Shown one piece after another: positions 45,701-52,000 of a stretch of DNA of 64,000 nucleotides (positions are counted from its first letter, which is position 1; every line of letters begins with the position of its first letter). A program made the translations under genes and the position numbers. The DNA comes from Streptomyces malaysiensis subsp. samsunensis. Lineage in GTDB: Bacteria; Actinomycetota; Actinomycetes; Streptomycetales; Streptomycetaceae. The notes beneath the pieces are model-generated. The model saw nothing but the letters and a program-made list of their open reading frames with translations, had not been told where the DNA came from and searched no databases. The stretch is taken from positions 39,104 through 103,103 of the forward strand of contig NZ_JANIIC010000040.1 of the NCBI RefSeq assembly GCF_024519315.1. The letters run 5' to 3'.

Positions 45701-48700
45701 GATCCGGCTGCCGTTCGTATGGAGCGGTGTGTCGCTGTACGCCACCGGCGCGACCTCCCTGCGGGTACGGCTGGCCCGCGCGGGCGCCGACGGGATGTCC
45801 GTGCTGGTGGCCGACGCCGCCGGAACGCCGGTGGCCACGGCGGACGCGCTGGTCACCCGACCGGTTTCGGAGGCACAGCTCGCAGCGTCCACCGACGACG
45901 GCGAGTCGCTGTACCGGGTGGAGTGGGTCGCGACGCCCGCCACCGACCCGGCTCCGGCCGCGACCCTCGCCACCGATCGGTGTGCCGTGGCCGGACCGGA
46001 CGCCTTCGGCCTGGCCAGGGCGTTGAAGGTGGCCGACGGATCGGTGGAGGAACACGCCGACCTGGCCGCTCTCGAAGCGCATGTGCGATCCGGGGCCCCC
46101 ACGCCGGACCTGGTGTTCGTCACGGTGTCCTCCGGCCCCGGCGAGGACATCGTCCCGGCCACGCGGACGGTGGCCCACCGCACCCTGGACCTGGTACGGG
46201 AATGGCTGGCGGAAGACCGGTTCGCCGGGGCGCGACTGGTGTTCGTCACCCGGGGCGCGCTGGCCACCGAGGACGGTGCGGACCCGCGTGACCTGGCGGC
46301 GGCCCCGGTGTGGGGGCTGGTGCGGTCGGCGCAGGCCGAGCATCCGGACCGGTTCGTCCTGCTGGACGTGGACGGTGGCGAGGCGTCGCTCGCCGTGGTG
46401 CACCAGGCGGTGTCGACCGGCGAACCTCAGCTCGCGGTACGCGGTGCCGAGGTGCTGGTGCCGCGTCTGGTCCCCGGAGCCGCGATGGGTGTGCTGACGC
46501 CCGCGGACGGCGCGGAGGCGTGGCGGCTGGAGGCGTCCGGGACGGGCACGCTGGAGGGGCTGACGCTGGCCACGGCCACGGACGCCACCCGGGAGCTCGG
46601 CGAGCACGAGGTGCGGGTGGCCGTTCGCGCCACGGGCCTGAACTTCCGCGATGTCCTCATCTCCCTGGGCATGTATCCGGACGAGGCCATGATGGGCGGC
46701 GAGGGGGCCGGGGTGGTCGTGGCCATCGGCCCCGGTGTGACATCCCTCGCCGTCGGCGACCGGGTGATGGGGCTGTGGTCCGGTGGCTTCGGGCCGTTGG
46801 CGGTGGTGGACCACCGCACCCTGGTGCGGATCCCGGACGGCTGGTCCTTCACCGAGGCCGCGTCCGTCCCCATCGTCTTCGTGACGGCTTTGTACGCGCT
46901 GCGGGAGCTGGCGGGCGTACGGCGCGGTGAATCGCTGCTGGTCCATGCCGCCGCCGGTGGCGTGGGGATGGCGGCGGTGCGGCTGGCGCGGGCCTGGGGC
47001 GTCGAGGTGTTCGCCACCGCGAGCGAGACCAAGTGGGACGTCCTGCGCGACCTCGGGCTGGACGAGGCGCATATCGCCTCGTCGCGGACGGTGGAGTTCG
47101 AGCGGCGGTTCAGGGACTCCTCGGCCGGTCGTGGGGTGGATGTCGTCCTGGACTCGCTGGCCGGTGAGTTCGTCGACGCGTCGCTGCGGCTGCTCGGCGA
47201 GGGCGGGCGCTTCATCGAGATGGGCAAGACGGACGTACGGTCCGCCGACGCGGTGGCCGCGGCCCATCCGGGCGTGCTGTACCGGGCGTTCGACCTTGCG
47301 GAGGCGGGCCCCGAGCGCATCGGCGAGATGCTCGCGGAGATCGTGGCCCTCTTGGAACGAGGTGTGCTGGAGCCGCTGCCCACCCGTGTGTGGGATGTGC
47401 GCAGGGCTCCCGAGGCGTTCCGGTTCATGAGCCAGGCGCGCCATGTGGGCAAGTTGGTGCTCAGCGTTCCGGCCGCGCTGGATCCGCAGGGCACCGTACT
47501 GATCACCGGCGCCGGAGGTGTCCTGGGCGGAATCATCGCCCGGCATCTGGTGGCGGAGCGCGGCATACACCGGCTGCTGCTGGTCGGCCGCCGTGGCCGC
47601 GCGGCCGAGAGCCTGGCGGGGCTCGAGGCGGAGCTGACGGCGCTGGGGGCCTCGGTCACCGTCGCCGCCTGCGATGTCGCCGACCGTGAGGCGCTGGCCG
47701 ATCTGCTGGCGGAGCTGCCCGATGGACGGGGTCTGACCGGTGTGGTCCACGCCGCGGGCATCCTGGACGACGGAACGGTGGCCTCGCTGACACCGGAGCG
47801 GCTCGACGCGGTGCTGCGTGCCAAGGTCGACGGGGCGTGGCATCTGCATGAGCTGACACGCCGCTTCGATGTGGCCATGTTCGCCCTGTTCTCGTCGACC
47901 GCCGGTGTCCTGGGATCCGCCGGGCAGGCCAACTACGCCGCCGCCAACACCTTCCTGGACGGGCTGGCCCAGCGGCGCAGGGCCATGGGCCTGCCCGGAG
48001 TGTCGCTCGCCTGGGGCATGTGGGCCGAGCGCACAGGGATGACCGAACACCTCGGCCAGGCGGACCTCTCGCGTATGACACGGGTCGGAGTGGTGCCGTT
48101 CCCGTCCGAGGAGGGGTTGCGGCTGTTCGACACGGCCGGCCGGCTGGCCGAGGGCGTGGTGGTGCCCGCGCGGCTCGACCTGGGCCACCTGGCGGCCGCC
48201 GCCGACACCACGCCCGTACCCCCGTTGCTCAACGGACTCGTACGGCGGCCCGCCCCGCCGCGGCGCGCCTCGGCCCAGGACGACCCCGGGGCGAAGGAGG
48301 TGCCGCTGGCCAGGCGTCTGGCCGGGCTCGGCCAGGGGGAGCGGCGGCGGACGCTGCTGCGTCTGGTCCAGGAACACGCCGCCACGGTCCTCGGCCATGG
48401 GACACCGTCGTCGGTGGCCACCGACCGTGGCTTCCTGGAGCTCGGCTTCGATTCGCTCACCGCGGTCGAACTGCGCAACAGGCTGAACGCCGCCACCGGG
48501 CTGCGGCTGCCCGCGACCCTCATCTTCGACTACCCGACCCCTGCCGCGCTGGCCGGACACCTGGGTGAGGAGATCGCACCCGTGGCGGTGGGCGACCAGT
48601 CGGACATGGCCGCCGAACTCGACCGGCTGGAAGCCGCGTTGCTCGGCACGGACACGGCCGCCGATGACGCCACCCGCGCGATGGTGACCGGACGGCTGAA

Positions 48701-48938
48701 GCGCCTTCTGTCTCGATGGGACGGCGACCGTGGCGGCTCGGCGCCGAATGGCGCGGCCAACGCTCCCAGCAGTGCGGACCCCGCCACCGCATCCGGCGAC
48801 ACGGCCACGGCCAACGGTTCCGGCGACACGGCCCCCGCCACCGCTCCCGGAGGGCCGGACGACGTCGCCGACCATCTGGAGACGGCGGCGGCCGACGAGC
48901 TCTTCGCCTTCATCGACCAGGAGTTCGGGTCGTCGTGA
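30744..48938 (+). CDS. Type I modular polyketide synthase, loading module plus extension modules 1-3
   Basis: 6064 residues. Order: KSQ-AT-ACP; KS-AT-KR-ACP; KS-AT-DH-ACP; KS-AT-DH-ER-KR-ACP; C-terminal docking region. The start is the ATG at 30744 after GGGAG; in-frame sequence up to 30579 is not PKS-like. The decarboxylating KSQ marks this as the first protein of the assembly line. The four AT domains read YASH, HAFH, YASH, YASH, that is methylmalonate for loading and modules 2-3 and malonate for module 1. The last roughly 110 residues have the helix LDRLEAALLG, an Ala/Thr/Gly-rich linker and DELFAFIDQEF, a class-1 docking element expected to meet the coiled-coil start of the next protein. 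It lies 249 nt after the adenylating enzyme and 94 nt before PKS gene 2. Confidence 0.95.
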   Translation: MKGSDGTSPSTTDAPIAVVGLSCRLPGAPDPATFRQLLHDGADAITEAPEGRWGAGADTGTDRDTGTGTVAARRGGFLDRDRIDHFDAAFFGISPREAAAMDPQQRLTLELAWEALEDAGIIPDRLRDSQTGVYIGVIADDYATLIRRGGPAAIDRHSFTGLHRGIIANRVSHHLGLRGPSLTLDAGQASSLAAIHLACESIRRGETSIAIAGGVHLNLAPESDVSAARFGALSPDGVTYAFDARANGFVRGEGGGVVVLKPLADALADGDPVYCVIRGSALNNDGGGDHLAAPHQAAQEDLLRRAYQQAGVDPADVQYVELHGTGTKVGDPAEAAALGAVLSAARPTGAPLRVGSAKTNVGHLEGAAGVVGFIKTALGLKHGELFPSLNFRTPNPDIPLDQLNLRVQTTSEPWTADPDTREPLTAGVSSFGVGGTNCHVVLSGAPEPAAAPGAVESAPEGASDRIPWVVSGRSEAALPAQAGRLASYAEKRPELSAEDIGLSLATTRSAFEHRAVVLADDRGGLVGGMAALAEGRDAAGVVRGVVAGADGRAVLVFPGQGSQWVGMAAGLLESSPAFAQRVDECAAALAPFVDWSLVDVLRGGEGAAAALERADVVQPALFAVMVSLAELWRSYGVEPAAVVGHSLGEVAAACVAGALSLEDATRVVALWSKAQRALSGRGAMASVSLPVGEVRERLVAWGGRLSVAAVNGPSVVVVSGDAGALDELLAWCEAEEVWARRISVDYASHCAYVEDIEGELLRELAGISPRSSSVPFYSTVTGGALDTAGLDAGYWYRNLRHTVRFEETVRCLLTDGFQVFVEASAHPVLTMGVEQTAEDHGTRVTAVGSLRRDEGGLGRFLTSVAEAYVGGAAVDWARMFAGTGARRVELPTYAFQRRRHWLDVQALTQPSPHIEADATDPRGGENHTSATDTASLLRTRLVALNDLQQGEMLADLVRDQVATALGYEGREAVDLGRTFQALGFDSVGAVDFRNRLNTATGLRLSTTLLFDHPTPQALVRHLRDALLGDDGRETAASVPAGAAPDEPIAIVGMSCRYPGGVRSPEELWQLIAAGGDAIGTFPADRGWDLSGLYDSDPGRARTTYTREGGFLYEAGDFDADFFGISPREALAMDPQQRLLLETSWEVFERAGIDPAGREKSRTGVFVGAMAQDYGPRMHDASDELQGYLLTGNTVSVTSGRISYAMGFEGPAMTVDTACSSSLVALHLAVQSLRQGECALALAGGVTVMSMPGLFVEFGRQQGLAPDGRCKPFASAADGTGFAEGAGMLLLERLSDARRNGHQVLAVVRGSAVNQDGASNGLTAPNGPSQQRVIRAALANARLSPADVDVVEAHGTGTALGDPIEAEALLATYGRERGAEDRPLWLGSVKSNIGHTQAAAGVAGVMKMVLAMRHGVLPKSLHVDEPSPHVDWSAGAVELLTDAVEWPETARPRRAGVSSFGISGTNAHVLVEQAPAELGVVEPVDEGREAPASVPWVVSAKSEGALRAQAERLLSAVSGGMAAEASVVDVASSLVTTRSVFEHRAVVLAGDGEGFAAGLEAVVDGVPAGGVVRGSVVSGKLAVLFSGQGSQRVGMGLGLYEAFPVFAEAFDEVCGRFDGLLERSLREVIRGDAGVLGETAFTQCGLFAVEVALFRLVESWGVRPDFVAGHSIGELVAAYVAGVLSLADACVLVAARGRLMQALPSGGVMVSVQAAEADVLPLLVGCEAEVSVAAVNGPRSTVISGAEAAVSEVAGLLEAEGVKTKRLRVSHAFHSPLMEPMLAEFRQVAEGLSYAPPRIPVVSNVTGQVADVEALCSAEYWVRHVHEAVRFADGVRSLADAGVTTFLELGPDGVLSGMGQECVSDAVFASALRDGRGEVASIQEALAEIYVRGRQVDWSAVLAPARPRRVELPTYAFQRERFWLEPVRTGTAPAAAPAADRWSHRVSWSPVSDVVGALTGTWLVAIPAGLAGDEWVVACVAALAGRGALPVVVELEHDDADRVVMADRLRGALDEADVSDAGGVLSLLALAEGRHGEYGAVPLGVALTLALLQAVGDAGVGGRVWCVTRGAVAVGGSESPLSVEQAAVWGLGRVAGLEVPERWGGVLDLPEVWDARVADRLVDVVSGRGGEVEVAVRASGVFARRIVRASVGGGGVGGWVPSGTVLVTGGTGALGGYVARWLAGSGAEHLLLVSRRGPGAEGVDELCAELRGVGVRVTVVACDVGDREALAGVLARVPVEFPLTAVVHAAGVLDDGVLDGLSVGRFEGVLRAKSEAAWHLHELTCELGLSAFVLFSSFSGVVGAAGQANYAAANAVLDALAEWRRGAGLPATSVAWGPWADNGMAGAVADRWRRHGLPAMDPESAIAALEKSVNHPAAASLILADVEWDTLARTMADTRSRRLLNDLTAHGSSDAPHEETTADGSLRRRLAGLGTAEQDRVLLELVRSHVAAVLGHRRPEAIDADRAFKELGFDSLAAVTLRNRLNAATGLSLPSTLLFDRPTVTALVKLLRTEVLGLRNGADAAVPAAVAIGDEPVAIVAMSCRFPGEVRTPEDLWQLLLTGREVLTEFPADRGWDLDTLYGPDPDEHGKSYVREGGFLEGAGDFDPKFFGISPREAVAMDPQQRLLLETSWEAFERAGIDPTLLRGSRTGVFVGSNGQDYGTSLRQAPSEHVEGHLVTSSAASVVSGRISYTFGFEGPAVTVDTACSSSLVALHLAAQSLRLGECSLALAGGVTVMSTPELFVEFSRQRGLAADGRCKAFAAAADGTGWGEGVGLLLLERLSDARRNGHRILAVVRGSAVNQDGASNGLTAPSGPSQQRVIRAALANAGLSAADVDVVEAHGTGTTLGDPIEAQALLATYGQERPEERPLRLGSIKSNIGHTQAAAGVAGIIKSVLAMRHGVLPRTLHIDEPSPHVDWSAGAVELLTAPIAWPETGRPRRAGVSSFGVSGTNAHVILEQGPLEPDAATETTSEPAVVPWVVSARSDAGLRDQAARLLAMVGDEAGLAPVDVGLSLVTTRALFERRAVVLGGDRTVLRNGLSALAEGRETAGVVHGVASGPSDRVAFVFPGQGSQWVGMAAGLLESSPVFAERVGECAAALAPFVDWSLGDVLRGGEGAAVALERVDVVQPALFAVMVSLAELWRSYGVEPAAVIGHSQGEIAAACVAGALSLEDAARVVALRSKALRALSGRGGMVSVSLPVEVVRERLVRWGERLSVAAVNGPSAVVVSGDADALDELLAACEAEGTRGRRIPVDYASHCAHVEAIEDELQQALEGIAPRSSSVPFYSTVSASVLDTQELDAGYWYRNLRRTVRFEETVRALLADGFDTFIEASAHPVLTMGVEQTAQDHGTHITAVGSLRRDEGGLDRFATSLAEAYVGGAAVDWAVMFAGTGARRVDLPTYAFQHQRYWVQPSPATGDVSSAGLVSADHPLLGAATALPDSDGWLLTGRLSLRTHPWLAEHAVLDRALLPASAFVELALRAGDATGCDRVEELTLEAPLVLHEQGAVQIQLTVGAADEGGGRPLRVYARAEDTADRPWTRHASGTLIHSEAHGEADSPATAPNPAADLSVWPPTGAEAVDTAGFYERLADAGVVYGPVFRGVRAVWRRGDELFAEVVLPEEARGEVPRFGIHPALLDTALQPGLAPLSGDADGIRLPFLWSGVSLHATGASTLRVRLIRKGTDTLSALVADPAGTPVATVDALVARPVTEEQFTAATAEPGDVRPERATVVRRALAQVAPGAEEASLRQRLLSVAGDAERERMVLRMVQDQAATVLGYSAPDAVEPEISFKEHGFDSLTAVELRNRLNVATGERLPATLVFDYPTPAALAEYLRTEPLGLREGDVPSVPTPVTRAEPDDDPIAIVAMGCRLPGGVHSPEDLWDLLTEGRDAISGFPEDRGWELDGLYDPDPDVPGKTYARHGGFVDGAGEFDAAFFGISPREAVAMDPQHRLLLETSWETFERAGIDPASLRGSQTGVFVGAGSHGYGAGPIRPSSGVEGYLLTGNALSVTSGRLAYAFGFEGPAVAVDTACSSSLVALHLAAQSLRQGECSLALAGGTAVMSTPWTFVGFSRQRGLAPDGRCKPFSATADGFGPAEGVGVLLLERLSDARRNGHQVLAVVRGTAVNQDGASNGLTAPNGPSQQRVIRAALANARLSAAEVDAVEAHGTGTKLGDPIEAQALLATYGKGRPEERPLLLGSVKSNIGHTQAAAGVAGVIKMVLGMRHGLLPRTLHLDEPSPHVDWSTGGVRLLTDDMPWPETGRPRRAAVSAFGMSGTNAHAVLEQAPFEEAPSAGVDDDAPAGELPEITPWVISGRSDTAVEAQAERLLTHMRERRELSPTDIGLSLTTTRSVFEHRAVVLAGDGDGLMNGLGALAEGHAAPGVVRGTAAARDHAVFVFPGQGSQWVGMAAALLESSAVFAERVGECAAALAPFVEWSLVDVLGDAPALERVDVVQPVLWAVMVSLAEVWRSYGVEPAAVIGHSQGEIAAACVAGALSLEDGAKVVALRSKALRALSGRGGMVSVSLPVEAVRERLAMWGERLSVAAVNGPSAVVVSGDADALEELLALCEAEGIRARRVPVDYASHCAHVEAIEDELRQVLAGIGPRSSSVPFYSTVTGGVLDTTALDAGYWYRNLRQTVRFDETVRALLSDGFQVFIEASAHPVLMMGVEQTAEDQGVGVTAVGSLRRDEGGLERFLTSLAEAYVGGASVDWAGLFTGTGAERVDLPTHAFQRTHFWLESETAEAGDVSSVGLDSAGHPLLGAAVPLPGSDGFLLTGRLSLRTHPWLADHAVLGRAILPGTAFVELATRAGDAVGCDRLEELTLEAPLVLPDEGAVQVQLVVSGPAQDGQREFSVYARRDDAPNASWMCHAKGMLALASGAVAGTTDPADLTTWPSPGAEAVETADFYEDVAATGLAYGPVFRGLRAVWRKGDDVFAEVALPEESRADAARFGLHPALLDTALHAWLVCAAAKKDGAADGIRLPFVWSGVSLYATGATSLRVRLARAGADGMSVLVADAAGTPVATADALVTRPVSEAQLAASTDDGESLYRVEWVATPATDPAPAATLATDRCAVAGPDAFGLARALKVADGSVEEHADLAALEAHVRSGAPTPDLVFVTVSSGPGEDIVPATRTVAHRTLDLVREWLAEDRFAGARLVFVTRGALATEDGADPRDLAAAPVWGLVRSAQAEHPDRFVLLDVDGGEASLAVVHQAVSTGEPQLAVRGAEVLVPRLVPGAAMGVLTPADGAEAWRLEASGTGTLEGLTLATATDATRELGEHEVRVAVRATGLNFRDVLISLGMYPDEAMMGGEGAGVVVAIGPGVTSLAVGDRVMGLWSGGFGPLAVVDHRTLVRIPDGWSFTEAASVPIVFVTALYALRELAGVRRGESLLVHAAAGGVGMAAVRLARAWGVEVFATASETKWDVLRDLGLDEAHIASSRTVEFERRFRDSSAGRGVDVVLDSLAGEFVDASLRLLGEGGRFIEMGKTDVRSADAVAAAHPGVLYRAFDLAEAGPERIGEMLAEIVALLERGVLEPLPTRVWDVRRAPEAFRFMSQARHVGKLVLSVPAALDPQGTVLITGAGGVLGGIIARHLVAERGIHRLLLVGRRGRAAESLAGLEAELTALGASVTVAACDVADREALADLLAELPDGRGLTGVVHAAGILDDGTVASLTPERLDAVLRAKVDGAWHLHELTRRFDVAMFALFSSTAGVLGSAGQANYAAANTFLDGLAQRRRAMGLPGVSLAWGMWAERTGMTEHLGQADLSRMTRVGVVPFPSEEGLRLFDTAGRLAEGVVVPARLDLGHLAAAADTTPVPPLLNGLVRRPAPPRRASAQDDPGAKEVPLARRLAGLGQGERRRTLLRLVQEHAATVLGHGTPSSVATDRGFLELGFDSLTAVELRNRLNAATGLRLPATLIFDYPTPAALAGHLGEEIAPVAVGDQSDMAAELDRLEAALLGTDTAADDATRAMVTGRLKRLLSRWDGDRGGSAPNGAANAPSSADPATASGDTATANGSGDTAPATAPGGPDDVADHLETAAADELFAFIDQEFGSS
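30783..33833 (+). other. PKS loading module: KSQ-AT(methylmalonyl)-ACP
   Basis: The KS active-site segment reads LTLDAGQASSLAAIH with Gln188 (codon at 31305) where extending KS domains have Cys, so it decarboxylates rather than condenses. AT nucleophile Ser646 lies in GHSLGEV and the specificity motif is YASH (746-749), predicting methylmalonyl-CoA. ACP carries LGFDSV with Ser986. Predicted starter: propionyl. Confidence 0.9.
35661..36210 (+). repeat. Malonyl-AT repeat, copy 1 (module 1)
   Basis: Matches 55660-56209 (module 5) at an offset of 19,999 nt with scattered substitutions. Spans the AT active-site Ser and HAFH motif. Codons are unusually G/T-rich at third positions compared with the adjacent KS. 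Confidence 0.75.
36987..37774 (+). repeat. KR-domain repeat, copy 1 (module 1)
   Basis: About 788 nt that match 57142-57932 (module 5) with roughly eight substitutions and one 3-nt indel counted by eye. Both copies end abruptly at the same point (after GACAACGGCATGGC), beyond which the modules diverge. Indicates recent duplication or gene conversion. Confidence 0.85.
38340..42270 (+). other. PKS module 2: KS-AT(methylmalonyl)-DH-ACP, no KR
   Basis: KS Cys2707; AT Ser3158 in GHSQGE and YASH at 3258. The DH domain reads HAVLDRALLP from His3465, with Asp3469 replacing the usual Gly of HxxxGxxxxP, and has DTALQ from Asp3641. After the DH the sequence passes through about 45 residues straight to the ACP (Ser3801 in HGFDSL); no Rossmann KR is present. 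Without a hydroxyl to remove the DH should be idle and the beta-keto group retained. Confidence 0.85.
39945..40135 (+). repeat. Methylmalonyl-AT repeat core, copy in module 2
   Basis: 191 nt that read as identical to 60160-60350 (module 6), with high but not complete identity for several hundred nt on the 3' side. Related, less identical copies lie in the ATs of loading module (about 32405-32900) and module 3 (about 43950-44450). Confidence 0.8.
42324..48590 (+). other. PKS module 3: KS-AT(methylmalonyl)-DH-ER-KR-ACP
   Basis: Fully reducing module. KS Cys4036; AT Ser4488 with YASH at 4588; DH HAVLGRAILP (His4796) and DTALH (Asp4966); ER LNFRDVL near 5300 and NADPH site HAAAGGVGMAAV near 5400; KR LDD at 5674 and Tyr5731; ACP Ser5904. 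All catalytic residues appear intact. Phe rather than Tyr in the LN-x-RDVL motif suggests the ER class giving a 2R methyl. Confidence 0.9.
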
Positions 48939-49032
48939 TCCGAGTAGCGGCCGCCACCACGGCGCACCCACGCAGCCACACCACCTGCCCGCCGACCACC
49001 CCGCTCCCGAAGCGCGACCCCGAGAGGTTCTG

Positions 49033-52000
49033 ATGTCGGAACAAGAAAAGCTGCTCGGTTACCTCCGGCGGGTGACGGCTGATCTGCACCAGACGCGGCA
49101 GCGCCTTCAGGACGTGGAGTCCGCGGCCCGCGAGCCGATCGCGATCGTCGGGATGAGCTGCCGCTTCCCCGGCGGGGTGCGTTCCCCCGAGGAGTTCTGG
49201 CGGCTGCTGAGCGGGGCCGAGGACGCCATCACGGCGTTCCCCGAGGACCGCGGCTGGGACCTCGGCTCGCTCTACGACGCGGACCCCGACCGGCCGGGCA
49301 CCTCCTACGCGCGCGAGGGCGGATTCCTGCACGACGTCGGCGACTTCGATCCCTCCTTCTTCGGGATCTCGCCACGTGAGGCGCTGGCGATGGACCCCCA
49401 GCAGCGGCTGCTGCTGGAGACCTCGTGGGAGGCCATCGAGCGGGCGGGCATCGATCCGGACTCGCTCCGGGGCAGCCGGTCCGGAGTCTTCGTCGGGGCC
49501 GTGGCCCCCGACTACGGGCCGCGGGTGCACGAGGCCACCGACGGTGTCGAGGGCCATCTGGTGACCGGCAGCGCCATCAGCGTGGTGTCCGGGCGCGTGG
49601 CCTACAGCCTGGGCCTGGAGGGCCCGGCCGTCACGGTGGACACCGCGTGCTCCTCGTCGCTGGTCGCCCTGCACCTGGCCGTACAGGCCCTGCGGCAGGG
49701 GGAGTGCTCCCTCGCCCTGGCCGGTGGTGTCACCGTCATGGCCACGCCCGGCACCTTCATCGGCTTCAGCCGGCAGCGCGGACTCGCACCGGACGGCCGG
49801 TGCAAGCCCTTCGCGGCGGCGGCCGACGGTTTCGGGCCTGCCGAAGGCGCGGGCATGCTCTTCCTGGAGCGGCTCTCCGACGCACACCGCAACGGGCACC
49901 CCGTGCTGGCCGTCGTCCGTGGCACGGCGACCAACCAGGACGGTGCGAGCAGCGCGCTGTCCGCGCCCAACGGGCCGTCCCAGCAGCGGGTGATCCGCCA
50001 GGCGCTGGCCAACGCCGGGCTGACGGCCGGGCAGGTCGACGCCGTGGAGGCACACGGGACGGGTACGACACTGGGCGACCCGATCGAGGCCCAGGCACTG
50101 CTGGCCACCTACGGCCGTGAGCGCACCGCGGACCAACCGCTGCTGCTGGGGTCGGTCAAGTCGAACATCGGGCATACGCAGGCGGCGGCCGGTGTGGCCG
50201 GTGTGATGAAGATGGTGCTGGCGATGCGGCACGGAGTGCTGCCCCGCACCTTGCATATCGACGAGCCGTCGCCGCATGTGGACTGGACGGCGGGCACCGT
50301 CGAACTCCTCACCGAGGCCGCCCCATGGCCCGAAGGTGAGGAACCGCGCCGGGCCGGTGTGTCCTCATTCGGCATCAGCGGCACCAACGCCCACGCCATC
50401 ATCGAGCAGGCGCCGCCACCGGCCGCCACCGATGCCACCTCTGGCACGGACGTGGCGGAGCCGGCGGAGGCGCCCCGGACGGTGCTGCCGCTCGTCGCCT
50501 GGCCGCTGTCGGGCAAGTCAGAGGCGGCGCTGAGCGCCCAGGCCGGGCGGCTGCTGGACCACGCGGAGCAGCACCCGGAGGCCACGGCAGGGGACATCGG
50601 ACTCTCCCTTGCCACCGCACGGACCGCCTTCGACCACCGCGCGGTCGTGCTGGCATCCGACCGTGCGGACGCGGTACGTACCCTGGCCGATCACCTCGCG
50701 GGCCGGGCGACCTCCGGGCTGGTCGAAGGCGTCGCCAGGCGCAGCGCCGGAGTCGCGTTCGTCTTTCCCGGCCAGGGTTCGCAGTGGGTGGGGATGGCGG
50801 CCGGGCTGCTGGATTCTTCCCCGGTGTTCGCCCGGCGGATCGACGCGTGTGCGGCGGCCCTGGCCCCGCATGTGGACTGGTCACTCGTGGACGTGTTGCG
50901 CGGCGGGGAGAGCGCCGCGGCCGCGTTGGAGCGGGTGGATGTGGTGCAGCCCGCCCTGTTCGCGGTGATGGTCTCGCTGGCGGAGCTGTGGCGCTCGTAC
51001 GGAGTGGAGCCCGCGGCCGTCATCGGCCACTCACAGGGCGAGATCGCCGCCGCGTGTGTCGCCGGGGCGCTCTCCCCGGAGGACGCCGCACGCGTCGTGG
51101 CGTTGCGGAGCAAGGCGCTGCGGGCGCTGTCCGGGCGCGGCGGCATGGCCTCGGTGTCGCTGCCCGTGGAACGCGTACGGGAGCGGATCGCCGCATGGGG
51201 TGAGCGGCTGTCGGTGGCGGCGGTGAACGGCCCCTCGGCGGCCGTGGTCTCCGGCGACGCCGACGCGCTGGACGAGCTGCTGACCGCCTGTGAGGCGGAG
51301 GAGATCCGGGCGCGCCGCATCCCCGTCGACTACGCCTCGCACTCCGCCCACGTCGAGAGCCTCGAGGACGAGATCCGGCGCACCCTCGCCGGGATCGCCC
51401 CGCGACCCTCCTCGGTGCCGTTCTACTCGACGGTGACCGGCGGTGTGCTGGACACCACGGAGCTGGACGCCGGCTACTGGTACCGCAACCTCCGCAGGAC
51501 CGTGCGTTTCGACGACACCGTACGGGTGCTTCTCGACGAGGGCTTCCAGACGTTCGTGGAGGCCAGCGCGCATCCGGTGCTGACCATGGGCATCGAGCAG
51601 ACGGCCGACGACCACGGCACTCCGGTGGCGGCCATCGGTTCGCTGCGCCGCGACGAAGGCGGGCTGGAACGCTTCCTGACCTCCCTGGCCGAGGCGCACG
51701 TCGGCGGCATCGCCGTCGACTGGCGGACGGTTTTCGCCGGGACCGGTGCGCACCCCGTCGACCTGCCCACCTACGCCTTCCAGCACAAGCGCTATTGGCT
51801 CACCTCGGCCACCACGGCGCGTCCCATCGACGGCACCTCGGCCGAAGACGCCGCGGACGCGCACTTCTGGCAGGCCGTGGAGCGCGAGGACGCCGAGGCG
51901 CTGGCGGCCACGCTCCAGGTCGAATCCACCGAGCAGCACACCTCGTTGGGCACCGTCCTGCCCGCCCTCGCACAGTGGCGCCGTCAGCGGCGCTCCGAAT

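Noticed and set aside
30744..48938. Plecomacrolide (bafilomycin/concanamycin) PKS
   Set aside because: The C5N-type cassette invites it, but the module order (fully reducing module 3, ketone from module 2, no methoxymalonate genes seen) does not fit the bafilomycin side-chain pattern.
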